Assembly (NCBI GenBank): GCA_025331125.1
Contig: JAOALB010000058.1
Location: 225,546 to 289,545, forward strand
Source: Mycogone perniciosa
Lineage: Eukaryota > Ascomycota > Sordariomycetes > Hypocreales > Hypocreaceae
Direction: 5' to 3'
DNA length: 64,000 bases
This document shows positions 11,716 to 24,272 of the stretch, one piece after another; within the stretch, counting starts at the first letter, position 1; each line of letters opens with the position of its first letter. The notes beneath the pieces are model-generated. The model was not told the DNA's origin. It saw nothing but the letters and a program-made list of their open reading frames with translations, and made no database searches. Position numbers and translations under genes: made by a program.

Positions 11716-14700
11716 TTATTTCTTCTTGGTTAACTCCTTATGCTTCTCCAAGGCCTCGGCCAATGCCTTGGCTGAATCCTTTGTTTTCACCTGAATCATC
11801 CAGGTCTCAAGTCCATTACCCTCAGCATTCGAAGTAGTCAGTTTGACATACTTCTCATCTGCCTTGTACGAGAGCTCTGGCAGCAGAGATCGGTTCATGG
11901 CGACGTTGCCTCTTGGCTCCGCTCGTAAGAGCAGCCGTACCAGGTTGGTCTCTCTGTGCTTCAAAAGACGCAAGGGTCCAACACCCTGTGTAGCCCAAGG
12001 ACTCTTCGACTTGGGTTTGTCGTCGTTGTCCGATGCCTCCGTCGCGGGGACAAATTTCAACACCTTTGCTCGCACGTCATGTAGAATCTCCTCGTCTTTC
12101 TCCACCCCTTCCGTCAAACTAATCTGCTCATGCTTCTCGCCCTCTTCATTATCGTTATCGGCGCCCGCTGCTGCGGGCTGAGCGGATGGTTCCGGAGTTC
12201 CGCCAGCTGGTGTGGTAGCCAAGCTAGAGCCTCCTCCGAGGTTAAACGGAGAGTCTAGACCCGTCGCTTTAGCGGGGCTATCTTCCGATGCGGAAAAGGA
12301 GACTTACTTGTCCCGGTGGTCGACGAGCCACCAGCTGGTGGTTGGAGGTTGAAACCGGAAGATGGCTGGCTAGCCCCGAAAGAAAACATGCCCTGCGAAG
12401 GCTGAGACGCAGGAGCCGTGACATTAAAGGCCGGGGTACTGCCCGAAGAAGAAACGCCACCAAAGAGTGGCGTCGATGTTTGGCCGGCCTGGTTGCTGCC
12501 GGGACCGCCAAACTGGAACGGACCGGAGCCGCCCGAAGGGGCGGCGGACGAAGCACCAAAACTAAACATGCCTCCAGAAGTTGACCCTGCTGGACCCGAG
12601 TTACCGCCGGTATTTCCAGTTCCAGATGCAAAGGGATTGTTAAAAGTGCTTGTAGTTGTGGAAGATCCCCCAGAACCGAAGTTGAAACTGAAACCGCTGG
12701 ATCCTGTGTTGGAGGATGGGGCGGCTCCAAAAGCCGGGGCAGAGCTAGCTCCTGTGTTAGAGGCGGGATTTAGGGCGCCGCCGAACAAGTTTGTCGACGG
12801 GGAAGTGGTTGGAGCACCGAAGCTGAAGAGGGGGGCTGCCGGCTTAGCATCGGTGTTGCTGGCAGTGAAAGGCTTCTTGGCAGGGGAAGCCTCATCTTGC
12901 TTCATAGGACTACCAAACATATTCGCGGTGGCGGATGGTGGGGACTTGGGGGTTCCAAAAAGGGCCTTGCCCGCGGCCTGTGCCGCTGAAGTGGGCTTGG
13001 GTCCGAAGCTGAAGAGCGGCGTGGCAGGGGGCTGTGTTGCAGGAGTAGAATCAGTCTTAGCAGGTGCCGTAGCGGCGGTAGTGGCAGCTCCAAAGCCGAA
13101 GAGAGAAGAAGAAGCAGGCTGAGCGGTTGCCGAGGCGGCATTCGCCTTTGCGGGTGCAGAAGCATTGCTCGAACTAGCGGCTCCGAACAGAGATGGTGGC
13201 ACCGAGGATGGTGCTGAAGATGATGCCGAGGAGGCAGTACCAAACAAGTTGGTAGGGTTGGCAGTCGGTTTGATATCAAACAGTGATGCGCCCTTACTTG
13301 CCCCATTGAGGCCGGTAGATGTACCCGGAGCCCCGAAAAGAGAGGTTGCCTTGGACGTCTCCGACTCTGCAGCTTTGGCGCCAAACAGCGTGGTAGAAGA
13401 CAGAACAGGCGCCGATGTAGTCACGTTACCAAATAGCGCAGAGGCTGCTTCGGATTTCGGGATAGCACCAAACAGGCCGGTGGTGGCAGGCTTCGCGGGC
13501 TCATTTGCCTTGGGTGCCTCTGTCGTAGCTGCCTTGAGTCCAAACAGGGACGCACCAGAATTGGGCTGGGCTGCAAGCCCCTTGGGACCAGAAGCGACCT
13601 TCTTGGAAGGGTGCGAATCGTTCTCCTTGTCAGATTCTCCACCAGTCTTATCCGCTTCGTCAGCGCTTGCATCCTGCTTGGGAGCACCAAAAATATTCGA
13701 AGAGGAAGTCGTTTTTGGTGCAAAGATCGAGCCAGAAGAAGTGGACGACGATTTGCCAAATAGGGAGCTGGTCTGAGCTGCCGGCGCTGCCGGGGCAAAT
13801 TTGATCGGCGTAGTGCTCGGGTTCCAAGTCTGGTTCATAGGAGCAGGCTTCTTGGTCGGTGGAGCATTAGCAGATTCCTCAGCACGGAGAGGTTGACCAG
13901 TCTGATCTTTAGTAATCCGATCAAACAGGCTTCGTCCAGGGGTGTTCTCCCTAGTCTGGTTGGCGCTGGACGCTCCGGTGCCAAGACCACTCGCTGGCTT
14001 GATGCCAAACAAGCTGGATCCAGTCTGGGAAGGCGTGTCGCCAGCACCGCTGGCAGCCACACTTGGCTCATCACTCTGGCCAGCTTCCTGGCTGCCCCCC
14101 TCAGAATCAGTCTCGCTCTCAGCATCAGCCTCTACTCCACTGTTCTTGGCAGAGCTTGCGTCGGAGAGATAGCCAAAGATGTTGCCACCTCCTGCACCGG
14201 TCGACGGGGGCTTCAGGCTGGTGAAGACGGAGCGAGCCAGCGTACCATTGGCAGGCTTCGCAGCACCAAGAGTGGCGGGTTTGGCAGCGGCAGCTCCCAC
14301 TGAGTGCTTCGCAGGGCTCACAGATGGAGCCGCCGCTGGCTTGCTTGCGATCTTCTCAAACAGCGATTTGGCAGAGGATGGGGCAGCCTTCTGCAGCTTA
14401 GTAGGCTGCTCATCGCTCACTGAAGCCTTTCTCTTGTTCTTGTTAGGAGCTGGAGTAGCAGCGGTGGGCTCCTCTTGCTCATCCCTGACAGTAGCTCTTC
14501 GCTTGCCTGCATTGGCGGTAGTGTCCGACAAGGAGTCTTTGAAAAGGTTGTCGTCGGCCTTTCGCTTCTTTGATGTTGCTGGCTTAGTCGGAGTCGCCTC
14601 GGCAGCTTCGTTATCCTCCTCGGGATCAGGCAAGCCGTGCTCTCGTCGCCACCTTCTAAGAACTTCCTTGGACGGCTTGACATTCTGAAACTCGTAGAGT

Positions 14701-15407
14701 CCATAGCGGAGGAGAATAATGCTCCGGCTCTTCTCGAATTCTTTGGCGAAGTTGATGATGTTCAACTTCCAAGTCTTCTTCGCAAAAATCTCGTTCGCGG
14801 CATATTTAAGTCGTCGCAGGTCAAGAACGCAGAAGAACTGGCGTCGCTGTTCATCGTCGAGCTCGGGCGGGCAGAGATGTGCCAGGAACTGGTCGGCGTA
14901 GATGGAGCCCTTGGAGTTCCACTCCTTGGGGACTTTGTTTGCCAGGACCTCACCAGTCAGCTCGGGAGGTGGAGACGCGATCCGCATGTTGAACAACTCC
15001 TTCTCCGAGGTCTGGGCCGCCATGCCCCGAGGCGTTGCTTGAGCGGTAGACTCGCGGAATACACGGTTTGTCTGAGGAGTGACACCAGGAGCGAAGACCT
15101 TCTTCATCGTGCTCTGAGGCAGGCTTGGGGAGAAGACACCAGTAGTCGGAGGGCTGTCGCTCATGGCGGACGCTCTAAAGATGTTACGCGACGAGGACAT
15201 GGTGCTCTGCTTGAGGCTGCTCGACGGAATTTCATCGCGCGTGGTCAACAGCTTGCGTGACGATGCTGCCTGGGGCGTACCCAGACGCTTGGCATATGGC
15301 GTCGCGGCATAGGTGCGCTTCGCAAAGGGTAGAGGAGCACGAGATCTCGGAGTGCCATGGCCGGCATCCGCGGCGTCATAGTCGCCGGGAAGTGCAAAGG
15401 TAACCAT
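11716..15407 (-). CDS. nup2: Nup2-like nucleoporin (FG repeats, C-terminal Ran-binding domain)
   Basis: Two exons (12308-15407 and 11716-12230) give 1204 residues. The start MVTFALPGDYDAADAG was chosen at ATG 15405-15407 because it has a good context (CGCCATGG) and begins the conserved-looking segment; the same frame is open further upstream. The N-terminal 300 residues hold a globular region (YADQFLAHLCPPELDDEQRR and onwards). It is followed by a Lys/Ala-rich linker and hundreds of residues of FG repeats (SLFG, NIFG, FSFG). The C-terminus (about 1040-1204) matches a RanBP1-type domain: GVGPLRLLKHRETNLVRLLL and NRSLLPEL. The intron is 12231-12307 with a GTAAGT donor; an alternative GTCTCC donor paired with a CTAG acceptor also keeps frame. 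Proteins of this architecture sit at the nuclear basket and bind Ran-GTP and importin alpha to help recycle import cargo. Compositional bias makes the opposite strand look open, but those frames are shadows. Confidence 0.88.
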
Positions 15408-16350
15408 GGCGAAGGGGGTATGTTTTGTTGGTAAGGGGGATAGGCGCGGCGATGGAATAGACGTCGTCGCGTCGAGGAGAGGATGGGTGGGTTTGCTTGA
15501 GAGCTCAGAGGCAGATAGGGCGCAGACCAAGAGGCAAAGAAAGGCCTACAAGGCTGTTGCGGCCGATGCTCGAGATGATCGCACAGAAAACAAATCAAAT
15601 GCTTTTATCGGAACTGCTGGCGATGCGGCGCGGATGCAGGTGCTTGCATCTAGGCCAGCGGTTGTTGGAGTTGACACGACAACCAGCGACGATGTTTTGG
15701 TGCGAACAGTGCTGAGGTTCAGAAAAAAAAAGCGAGCCTCAAGGGGCCGGTCTCCTTGTGCGACTACACTACGGGGGAGAGATCCGCTTTTTCTCTCCCG
15801 TGTCTTCCCTTTCAATTAGCCTCAGGCCATAAGAAAAATTAGTCCCTGAGTCAGCCCCACGCAAATACTTTGATTCGACGACGGCGGTGATCCAGTGACG
15901 AGGTCACTCGGCTGCATACAGCGAGCCACTGCACGCAACAAGCAGACACCATCACCAATCAGTCCTTTTCTTGTCACTGAACATACGGAGTACTCTGTAT
16001 CGCACGGCAATGATTGGCGACGCAGTCATGTTTGCTCCATAATACTTCGTATGTACTTCCTACAGGTACTTAATAATAAGGATAATAATAATAGCAGTGT
16101 CAATTTTGTCAATTTTGTCAATTTTGTCAATTTGCGTCCTATCCTTGAGCCCTACAATTAGATCAACGAGAGTGATGCCCGACCCTTCCAAGCCATACGA
16201 TCGAAGACTGGACCTTCTATGATGAGACCGCCGACTGGAGGAGACTCGGAGAGAGGAAAAAAATTACTGTTTTACCCATGGGCGAGAAAGACAAAAGCAA
16301 AGACCTTAAAGAGTTCTGTTAAAACACATTTGTTCCGTCGTAAATCATCC
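15408..16350. other. Nucleoporin promoter and NBR1 3' region
   Basis: This is upstream DNA of the nucleoporin gene (minus strand) followed by the 3' flank of the NBR1 gene. It contains two TAC-NNN-GTA motifs (15984-15992 and 16043-16051) and a short tandem repeat (16099-16133). No gene is supported. Confidence 0.5.
16099..16133. repeat. Short tandem repeat, 9-bp unit GTCAATTTT
   Basis: The unit GTCAATTTT is repeated almost four times (three full copies plus 8 of 9 bases) directly downstream of an AT-rich GATAATAATAAT stretch. It is in intergenic DNA. Confidence 0.9.
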
Positions 16351-19086
16351 CTACTTCCTCAGGGGCTGCTTCTTCAGCTGCTCATCCAGATACTCTTCAT
16401 CTGATGCATCCAGAATGTCGTACTCTTCATCGGTCATGAAGCCGTCATCAGAGCCGTCCCACTCATCGACCAGGCTGTTGGTCTCTGCCTTCTCCTCTTG
16501 CACGGTAGATTCAGTCTGGGTTTCCTCGTGCATGCTGGCCTGCGGCGACTCCTTGTCAAGCTTAGGGAAGATCATCACGCTGTCCGACTCGCATGCCTCC
16601 TCCTTCGTGGGCTCCTCGGCGGGTGTAGGGGCCTTGGGCTGAGCCTCAGCAGCAGGCATTCGCACATTGACATCACACCAGAGACGATGGCCAAACTTGT
16701 AACCATCCGTGGTGGTCAGGCGCCAGTACGAGATGATCTTACCCGCGCGGGCAGGAGTGCGAAGCAAGACAGTAAATGGGAACTCATGGCCTGGTGCCAG
16801 GGGAGCGTAGCAAACAGTGGACTCGGATGCAGAAACCAGCTCAGAGATGCCAGCAGGATGGGCAGAGTCAACATGTCCCATGTAGTCACCACCAACAAAC
16901 TTGACAGAGCATCCAGCGGGCCAAACCACATTGCCCTCGTTGCGGAGGACCCAGGTTTGTTCGAAGACGTGATTAGGGGGGAGGATTGTGCCATCAGCTA
17001 CGGAGTCTCGAAGGAAGACTGCTCGGAGATCCTGCTCGCTTGCTTGCTTCATAGTTGGCTTCTCCTCCTCAATCTCCTCCTCAGGCTCCTGCTTAATCTC
17101 GGGCTCGGGCTCCTCAGGTTTCACATCAACCACAGTCTGAACAGTATTCATCGAGTTACTGTCCGCCGGGCTGGAAGTCTCGGTGGCCTTGGAGGTGTTC
17201 TTGACACGGTCACCCATGGGAGGCATACGCTTTCCATCCTGGTGCTCGCCAGTTGTCGTGACGCTCACATGGCGAACTGGAGTCTTGAACTTGATAAGAG
17301 GATGGGTCTTGTTGTGGTCGTTGGCGGGGCTAGCCTCGCAGTTGGCACAGAAATCAAGATCATGGCAGACAGCACACTTGTAACGCACGCCCCTGATGTA
17401 AGCAGGATAGCTTTGGGAGCTAGAGCATAGGGGACCATCGCAGCAGATGCCGATGTGCACTGGTTGAGCATATGGGGAAGTTTGAATATCCGGAAGTGGG
17501 TCATAGATGGGAGCAAAGCGATGAGTAGCATGGACAAAGCCAGCGTTATTGATGCAGTCAGCGCAGTAATCCCAGTCTGGGCAGTCCAGGCATTTGTGAC
17601 GGATACCCGTGATGTACTACAAGCCAAGTTAGAATATTATGTGAGATGTTCACTTGGAGATCACCAACCTTGTCACAGCCATCGCAGATGGCGTGGTGCA
17701 TCTGATTGCGACCGGGTGCCATCCTCATCTTGATGTGGTCAGGCATCTTAGTACCTGCAACAGCAGGCACAAAGGCATGCCTGGGGTGATGGCCGTGGGC
17801 ATCTTTGGAGAAGCACGGCTGGCAGAGATCAAAGTCTTCACAGGTTGCGCAGTGCAAGAATTCATGCTCCGGCAGTTCTAAATACGATTAGCTTAACACT
17901 TTCAAACTAGATTTTGAACAGGGAAAACAAACCTTGAACACAGCAATTGCAGGTCCGCATATTGCCCATGCACGTCCACCTCGTGCCCGCGGGCTCAAAT
18001 GGAACCCTGGGGAAGGGAGGCTGCTCCGCCTTGGGGGTTGTGCTGGCAGTGTTGGAAGAACGCTCTTCACGGATGAATTCCTCCTTGACGGACTCCTCCT
18101 GCTTCTTTGCCTTGGGCTTGGGTGCAATTCTTTCGGTGCTGCTAGTTACAAGCTGGCCGTTGACCATCGTCCGCTTAATCAACCAGTGGTTATCGTCATG
18201 ACAAGTGACAGCCGCATCCACACAGGTTTGGCAGAGGTCGAAGTCACCATCGTCACAGGTTTGGCAATGGTAATGACTACCCGAGACCGTCTTCTCACAG
18301 TTGTTGCAGCACACAGCAAAGGGAGCGGTGGGACAAACAACGGGACGTGTGTTAGATAGTGCAAAGCAGGAGGCTACCAATGGGGCTTTGACCTCAATGG
18401 TAGTGGGTTCATCGGCTGGTGGTGTCTGGGTGTCGGCTTGCTGTTCCATAACACTCGCAGCTAGTGTGGATCGGAGGATATCATCATCCTGCGAGCTGAT
18501 GATGGGTGGACGTCGGATGGGCAGTTCAACTGGTATCGCCAGAGGCATCGGGGCTTCTGCGATGGGTTCTGATGTTGACTGCGACTCCTCCTTCTCCATC
18601 TGTGGGATGCTTTCGACGGATTCCTGAGTGGGGGATGGAGAGGCTTCGGGCTCATCCTCGATAGTGACTGGCTTGGGGATCGTCTTCTCCGGTTCGTCCA
18701 AGACGGTAACTCGCAATTTCAACTTGGACTTGGCTTTCGCAGCCCTATACAATTGCTTATATACGGGCTGGTTGTCTGAATCAAGGACGACAAAGGACCC
18801 GGCAGAGTCTGAATAGCGCTCGATGACGGCCTTGGTCTCAGTGGGGATGTGGAGGAAAGTTCGGATCTGCATCATCATCAGTATCGATGCCATTTCTTAC
18901 AGCACAATGAAATATCGATGATGAAAGACATCCTAGATGCATCATCGAATTGTGGAGACGTACGTGCTCTTCAAGAACTCGAGGGACCATGTCCCGAAGA
19001 GGCATCTTGGCCCGGCGGGTGGTGTTCTGAAAGGTCACCTTGACGGTGACCATGCCTTCGAGACCGACATGGTAGGTGGAAGACAT
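16351..19086 (-). CDS. nbr1: NBR1-like selective autophagy receptor (PB1, four ZZ fingers, FW domain)
   Basis: Four exons (18964-19086, 17933-18866, 17669-17877 and 16351-17616) give 843 residues. The N-terminal 110 residues resemble a PB1 fold (MVTVKVTFQNTTRRAKMPLR, then FLHIPTETKAVIERYSD). Four ZZ-type zinc fingers follow, with clear Cys-x2-Cys pairs: CCNNCEKTVSG, HCATCEDFDLC, ICDGCDKYITG and CCDGPLCSSS with CAVCHDLDFC. The FW (NBR1) domain is FLRDSVADGTILPPNHVFEQ to KFGHRLWCDVNVR, including the NEGNVVWPAG signature. The acidic C-terminus contains EEYDIL, a Y-x-x-L core of the LC3/Atg8-interacting type. The family links cargo to Atg8 in selective autophagy and, in some fungi, in cytosol-to-vacuole delivery. 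All introns are GT-AG (97, 55 and 52 bp). The second intron falls just before one of the ZZ fingers. Confidence 0.93.
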
Positions 19087-22076
19087 GATGGCGGCTAGGA
19101 TCTGAAGGGGGAATGTTAGGATTCCGTTGCAGGCTGCCCGAGGTTGAAGATGAAGCGGTGGACGATCCGCGACTAACCGAGATGGGCGATGTTGCGACCG
19201 CGGACAGTAGTAGTAGTAATAATCAAATCACAATTCAACCACCCCCCTTGAAAACAATGCTGTCGAGGGCGGATGACTCCCCTATGCTTGGTGGCGAGAG
19301 AGATGAAGGTTGCAGATGGGGAAGATGATGGTGTTGATGGAAGAGGATGATTCTGGGCGTCGGTGAGGAGGTATAGAAGTAAAGAGAGAAAGAGGAAAGA
19401 CGATGGATGATGCGTGGTTGGGGAAGCTCACTGAAGTGCAGGCTACTTGGGGGGCACTAACAGCCGGACGCCGGGGCGGTACCAGGTGTACTAGTACGCC
19501 CGCACCTCTTTATTCGATAATTGGTCCTCCAGTCACGCATGCACACAGGCAGATAAGTTACAGGCTGCAGGGCTCCAGGCTCCAGCCAGTCGCAATGGGG
19601 GCTCCAGCCAGTCGCAATGGGGCAACCTTTACGAGTGGGGTTTTGGTTTTCGAGTCACGACGGGGCCAGTGGGCCCAGAGGCGCACCCCGGATCAGGGAC
19701 ATGCGCTGTGGAAGGGAATTTGGAGGCTTTAGCGGATCGGAGGTACTGTACCCGTACCACGAGCAGCTCGCAGACAGTATCTGAGGAACAACAATACGAG
19801 TAATATTATCAACACTGAGCCCAAGCTCGAGCTCGAGCAACCGTGTCTGTTTCTCGTACGGTGCTCCGTGCTTCGTACTCTGTCCTCATACTCCGAAGAG
19901 GACGACGAGACGCGTATGTAGGCCTACGTGCCCCGTTTGCCTGTCCTATAATACAGTGCAAGGAGCGTCACCGTATCCACCCAACACCACTCACTGAGCT
20001 CACTTACAAGACGTAACTTTGATGGACCTTGGGTACTGCTACATAGTAGTAGAGTACTTCGTGGTGGGAGCTGATCGCTAAGCTGCATGGCATATATAGC
20101 TGTATGTCTATTCCTCCTCCTCCATATGCACACGTACCTTGTACTCCGCAAGTACGTGTGTTTGTGGCGAGACGCACTGCAGCGAACGCGAACGAAACAC
20201 AAAACAGGCTCCAAAACAGCCACGCCAGCCTTCCAACTCTGGCCCCTCACTCTTGGCCTGCCTTGGTCGCCTCACTAATGGCCCGCGACCAGCGAGTGAT
20301 GAGGTCAATACTACTAATAGTTCGTTAGCTGCCTCACAGGCTGAAGCTGCATTGCGTTTTGTGTTGTTTATTTATCAAATCCTGTGCGCGGAGGTGCGCC
20401 AGCCACGCCATCGTCGTCTGTCTATCTCTCACTGATGTTTATGAGTCGTCGTCTCTCGTAGGCCAACGAGAGCTGATGAGCCTCTTGATTAGCTGCTGGC
20501 TGACCGAACATTTGCGCATACATTCACACCCTCTCACAGCTAACCAGTCTCCCTACATGTGTGTCCTCGCTCGTAGGCCTGCCTCTATCTCCGTCCATCC
20601 CTACCTCCATCCCTCCCTCCGTTCAACTCCGAGTGCAGACAGATGTGCTGTTGTGGTGAATCGGTGAAGCAAATCCCCCCGTGTTGTGTTCCAGGGATCC
20701 ATGTCGCTGAAAACGATACTTCGCTTCTGTTAGTGCACCACTAAACCCCGACATGCCGAAGCCCCCGCTGTGCCCGCGTGATCATTGATGCTGCAAGGAC
20801 GGCAAGAGAGCGTATCGCCTCCACCGCCTACGCCTTTCGGCTCTCCAGTCCCCAGATCCCGGAGCTGACGCCATCAGTCTCGCCATCAGAGCAATTTGCC
20901 TACGCCGCCTTCTGACCAACAGCAGTAGCACCAAGCTGGCTTACGGAGCACAGCAGATTTTATATACTTTACGCGGCTCTTCACTGATTTGCCTTTGTGT
21001 TTTGTTTTGGTATTGTTAAAGAGCATGAAATTGAATTTCAAAGTTACGAGAGCACGCCATGTACTTCGTAATTAGAAAGGTTTCCGAGAGTGACGCTCGT
21101 AGCTAAACATTTCAAGTTGCCTAGACAACGTCGGCACTTGACGCAGGCTGACTGACACTCTGTACTCGTACTTCGTCCGCACGAGGAGTCGCCTCATCCG
21201 AGTCATCCAATATTGGGGCCACGTCAATACAAAAATACCTGATAGTGGCAATTGCACATCTGTCAAGAACATTAACCTTCGAGCTGAATTGATTACTCAA
21301 TGTGCACAGGCGGACTGACTCGGGCCTAGGCAACACGTGCACGCGCAATCACGGCTCACTCGGGTATGATACTGAGCAGGTAGACGCTTTATACACTATT
21401 CCGCTCCAATCGATTGCAGGTTCCTACATGATGGCTCCCAACACCCACATACGCCGCTGCCATGACAGCACAATAAGCACCAAAGCAGCAACTCGCAAGG
21501 GTGGATGAATATCTGAATTGGCAGGGCCATAGGCCAAGGATACCGCTGCAGAACCACTTCCACAACTCTTCGCCAATCACCAATGCACACACAACACCCT
21601 AGCCCAACACAAACAATGCAAAAAACCCCATGATTCTTCTCCAGGTCAACGACCAACTACCACAAACAACACCAGAGTCAGGCGTGAACTCGACCCGAGG
21701 ACAGCGATGCCACGGACGATAAAGAGTGTTATCCAGCTTCCAAACCCCAAACAGTGCTTTCGAAATCCTACATCAACGCAAGGCAAGCCGCCACAGCGTC
21801 CCATGAGTCCTCCCACCAGCCAACCCAGAACGAACCCTAAGAGGAAATAATCAAAAAAAGTAACACCTTGGTAGATAAACTCATGATTTTGAGCACCCCA
21901 TCACCAAAGTTCCCGAACCCAAGGCACCGAGAGAAACAAAGAGAAGGGTAAAAAAAACTCTTATGCGCGAATGAGTGTGCGAACGTGAGGCCGTAATGTA
22001 GATATTAAATCGAGTATGTGTAGGGGTAAGGAGGATGAGGATATGTGAAGCAATGACTTCCAGGTGGCTGACAGTC
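19087..22076. other. Long intergenic region, NBR1 upstream to Btz gene 3' end
   Basis: Nearly 3 kb contains no gene I can support. The frames at 19924-20250, 20104-20328 and 20359-20667 are short, low in complexity and without domains. The stretch holds a 22-bp tandem duplication (19579-19622), a TACTTCGTA at 21062-21070, near-copies of that motif around 19858-20055 and CT-rich stretches. An unannotated non-coding RNA cannot be excluded. Confidence 0.4.
19579..19622. repeat. Direct tandem duplication, 22-bp unit
   Basis: Two identical adjacent copies of a 22-bp unit that begins GCTCCAGCCAGTCGCAATGG. It lies upstream of the NBR1-like gene. Confidence 0.9.
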
Positions 22077-24272
22077 CTACTGTGAGTAATAGACCATGCC
22101 TGGTGCGGGTTGAGGATAGTAGAAGCCGTCTGGACTCGGTGTCACCATTCCGCCCATTCCCATCACGCTAGGCTGATAACCCTGTGATACCGGGTATGGT
22201 GGGTATGTATTGACTGGCGGGATTTGAGAGGCATCATAATAGTACACCATACCATTCACTTCTTGGGCAACGAGGTTCGAGTTGGTCGCCGCCGGCGGTC
22301 CATTCTCTGGGGCCGCAAGATGATCAGGGGGGTTATGGGGCGTAAAGCTGCCAGGCATGCCGTGTTGTGCTTGTGGAACAAATGAAGGAGCCGCGGCGGA
22401 GGCAGCCATGTTGGGAGCAGAATAGCTAGGCGGGTAGTAGTATCCCTGCTGGGCTGGTGCCTGGTAAGGCTGCTGCTGATTGTAAAAGGTTGGCTGGCCA
22501 TAGGCGTTTGGTTGAAAAGGCGCCGCATGGATGGCTCGCTCGGGAATTTGGGACAGGGGAGTTCCGGTTGTGACCTGGGATGGATACGATGGCCTGCGTG
22601 CGTGTGACTCCTGATGATATCCGTTGGTGACCTGTACCGGGACTTGCTGGTGGAAAGCCTGCTGGAAAGCCAGAGGGCCTTGTGACAGAGTCGGTGACTC
22701 GATATCTGCGACAGAAATGTTCTTCTGTGGGCGAGGCTGATGCATCGGGATCGAGGCTGGTCGATTCTCTTGGAAGGCAGGCTTCTGTGGGAGTGGGTAC
22801 GTTTGTGGCTGTGGGATGTCGCTAATGGATGGCTCTTGTGTCGTTGCCGGTGCCTCGGGTTGGCTTGCGGGCACTACAGGACTAGTGACTGGTAGATCTG
22901 GCCGAGGAGCTGGAGGAAGACGAACGACAGGCCGATTGTCAATCTGGGGTGGAGGCCTCGAGACGATGGATCCAGTAGGGGAGAACATGTGTTCTCGGTC
23001 GTGGACGACAGACGACCGTCGGCTGACGGCAACACTGGGAGAGTACATACTTCCACCATAATAACTACCACCGAAAACACTGGTCCTTCTTGAATAGCCA
23101 CCAATGGAGCCCCATGCAGACCGGGGTCTGCCTCGCATGCGTTGCTGGTTGGGACGCATTGCGCGAGGTATGAAGGTGAACGAGCGATCAGGGGCAGGGT
23201 AGATGTAGCGCGGCGAATGGTCGGGGAGTGAGATTCGGACTGGTTTGTCTCTTCGGAGGGGTGGGCGGTGGTCCGGCAGCTTGGTGTACTGCTTGACTGC
23301 GATGCCGGGAAAGGTCCTTAGAGGTTTGCCATTAGGCAGGATAACGCGGACTTGAGCATTGCCAATATGCTTCTCGGTTGACAACGTCCGGTTGATCGGT
23401 GTAGCACTTGGCTCGCATGTCGGGATGAGCCCATTGCCATTAGGCGGTCCTTCGTCATTTGGCATCTGTCGAGGGCGTCGTGGAATCGGGTCTACCACGG
23501 TCTCGTGCATGTCATGCGTCCACGGCGAGTTAGTCGTCGGGTCTGCTGGGTGATGCACATGGCTACCAGTAGGGTCAGTAAAAGATGATGAAATAGGGGA
23601 TCTCAGAGAGGCTGTGTACCTCATCGGAGGAAAAGGGCCGGCAACACCACCACGGCCGCCACCTCTCCCCCGACCTCTTCCAAACGGCCTGAACCCATTC
23701 GCAGCCGGCCCCGGATGTCGATGGTCATGCATGAAGAACGACCCCCGGTTGGGTACGAAAGCCGGATCCTCATCCCTCTTTCGCTTGTAGTCCTCATGCT
23801 CTTGACGGCGGCGGTTTGCCTGTGATGCGGGCAGGGGCTGCCGCATGGCGGATGCAGAGCTGACGATGACAGGGGCAGAGGGCGACTTGGGTGGCGACAC
23901 CACGACATCGTCAAAATGCATCTCCTGCGCAGGAACCGGCTGGTCCGCAATAGACAGCCCATGTAGCATCAGTTCCGTATCCGAGACGGACTTTTTACCA
24001 TCACCTTGGGCACTCAGTTTGGACGTCTGATGCCTGGCTCCCTTGGCTGTTCCGTTGGCCGACTTCCGTGCGTTGGGTGATGTGGGTGACGCCTCATCGA
24101 TATTGCTAGTATCGCTATCAGCGGCGGCGTCATGGTCGTCTGTGATGACAGACCCCTCAGTCAGGGAGTCATCGTCCAGGTCAAGCGTCTCCGGACGGCC
24201 CTCATCGTCGCCCTCGTCTTCGACTCGGCGTCGTTGGCCGATGAGCTTTCTGCGTCGGGGAGCAGCAGCCAT
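22077..24272 (-). CDS. Btz (Barentsz/CASC3)-domain protein
   Basis: A single uninterrupted frame gives 731 residues from ATG 24270-24272 (MAAAPRRRKLIG). The frame is open for nine codons upstream but has no ATG there. The segment EHEDYKRKRDEDPAFVPNRG with GSFFMHDHR (roughly residues 155-190) matches the Btz domain, which in animals binds the DEAD-box protein eIF4AIII in the exon junction complex. Immediately after is an RGG-like stretch (FGRGRGRGGGRGG). The rest is a long disordered Pro/Gln/Ser-rich tail ending in Tyr/Pro-rich repeats (YPPYPVSQGYQPS). This suggests an RNA-binding role linked to mRNA surveillance or localisation, but the fungal family's function is not established. The N-terminus is acidic (EDEGDDEGRPETLDLDDDS). 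Confidence 0.8.
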   Translation of the reverse strand: MAAAPRRRKLIGQRRRVEDEGDDEGRPETLDLDDDSLTEGSVITDDHDAAADSDTSNIDEASPTSPNARKSANGTAKGARHQTSKLSAQGDGKKSVSDTELMLHGLSIADQPVPAQEMHFDDVVVSPPKSPSAPVIVSSASAMRQPLPASQANRRRQEHEDYKRKRDEDPAFVPNRGSFFMHDHRHPGPAANGFRPFGRGRGRGGGRGGVAGPFPPMRYTASLRSPISSSFTDPTGSHVHHPADPTTNSPWTHDMHETVVDPIPRRPRQMPNDEGPPNGNGLIPTCEPSATPINRTLSTEKHIGNAQVRVILPNGKPLRTFPGIAVKQYTKLPDHRPPLRRDKPVRISLPDHSPRYIYPAPDRSFTFIPRAMRPNQQRMRGRPRSAWGSIGGYSRRTSVFGGSYYGGSMYSPSVAVSRRSSVVHDREHMFSPTGSIVSRPPPQIDNRPVVRLPPAPRPDLPVTSPVVPASQPEAPATTQEPSISDIPQPQTYPLPQKPAFQENRPASIPMHQPRPQKNISVADIESPTLSQGPLAFQQAFHQQVPVQVTNGYHQESHARRPSYPSQVTTGTPLSQIPERAIHAAPFQPNAYGQPTFYNQQQPYQAPAQQGYYYPPSYSAPNMAASAAAPSFVPQAQHGMPGSFTPHNPPDHLAAPENGPPAATNSNLVAQEVNGMVYYYDASQIPPVNTYPPYPVSQGYQPSVMGMGGMVTPSPDGFYYPQPAPGMVYYSQ

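Noticed and set aside
12278..15260. Many long plus-strand and alternate-frame ORFs over the nucleoporin gene (for example 12418-13122 and 14637-15260)
   Set aside because: They are antisense or frame shadows created by the Ala/Ser/Pro-rich FG repeat composition. The minus frame has FG repeats, a RanBD and a continuous 1204-residue reading.
16099..16133. Regular short repeats considered as a CRISPR-like array
   Set aside because: The units are 9 bp and directly adjacent with no spacers, in a eukaryotic genome; a simple tandem repeat.
16498..17430. 310-residue plus-strand frame over the NBR1 gene
   Set aside because: The opposite strand carries four zinc fingers and the FW domain with correct splice sites; this frame has no domain.
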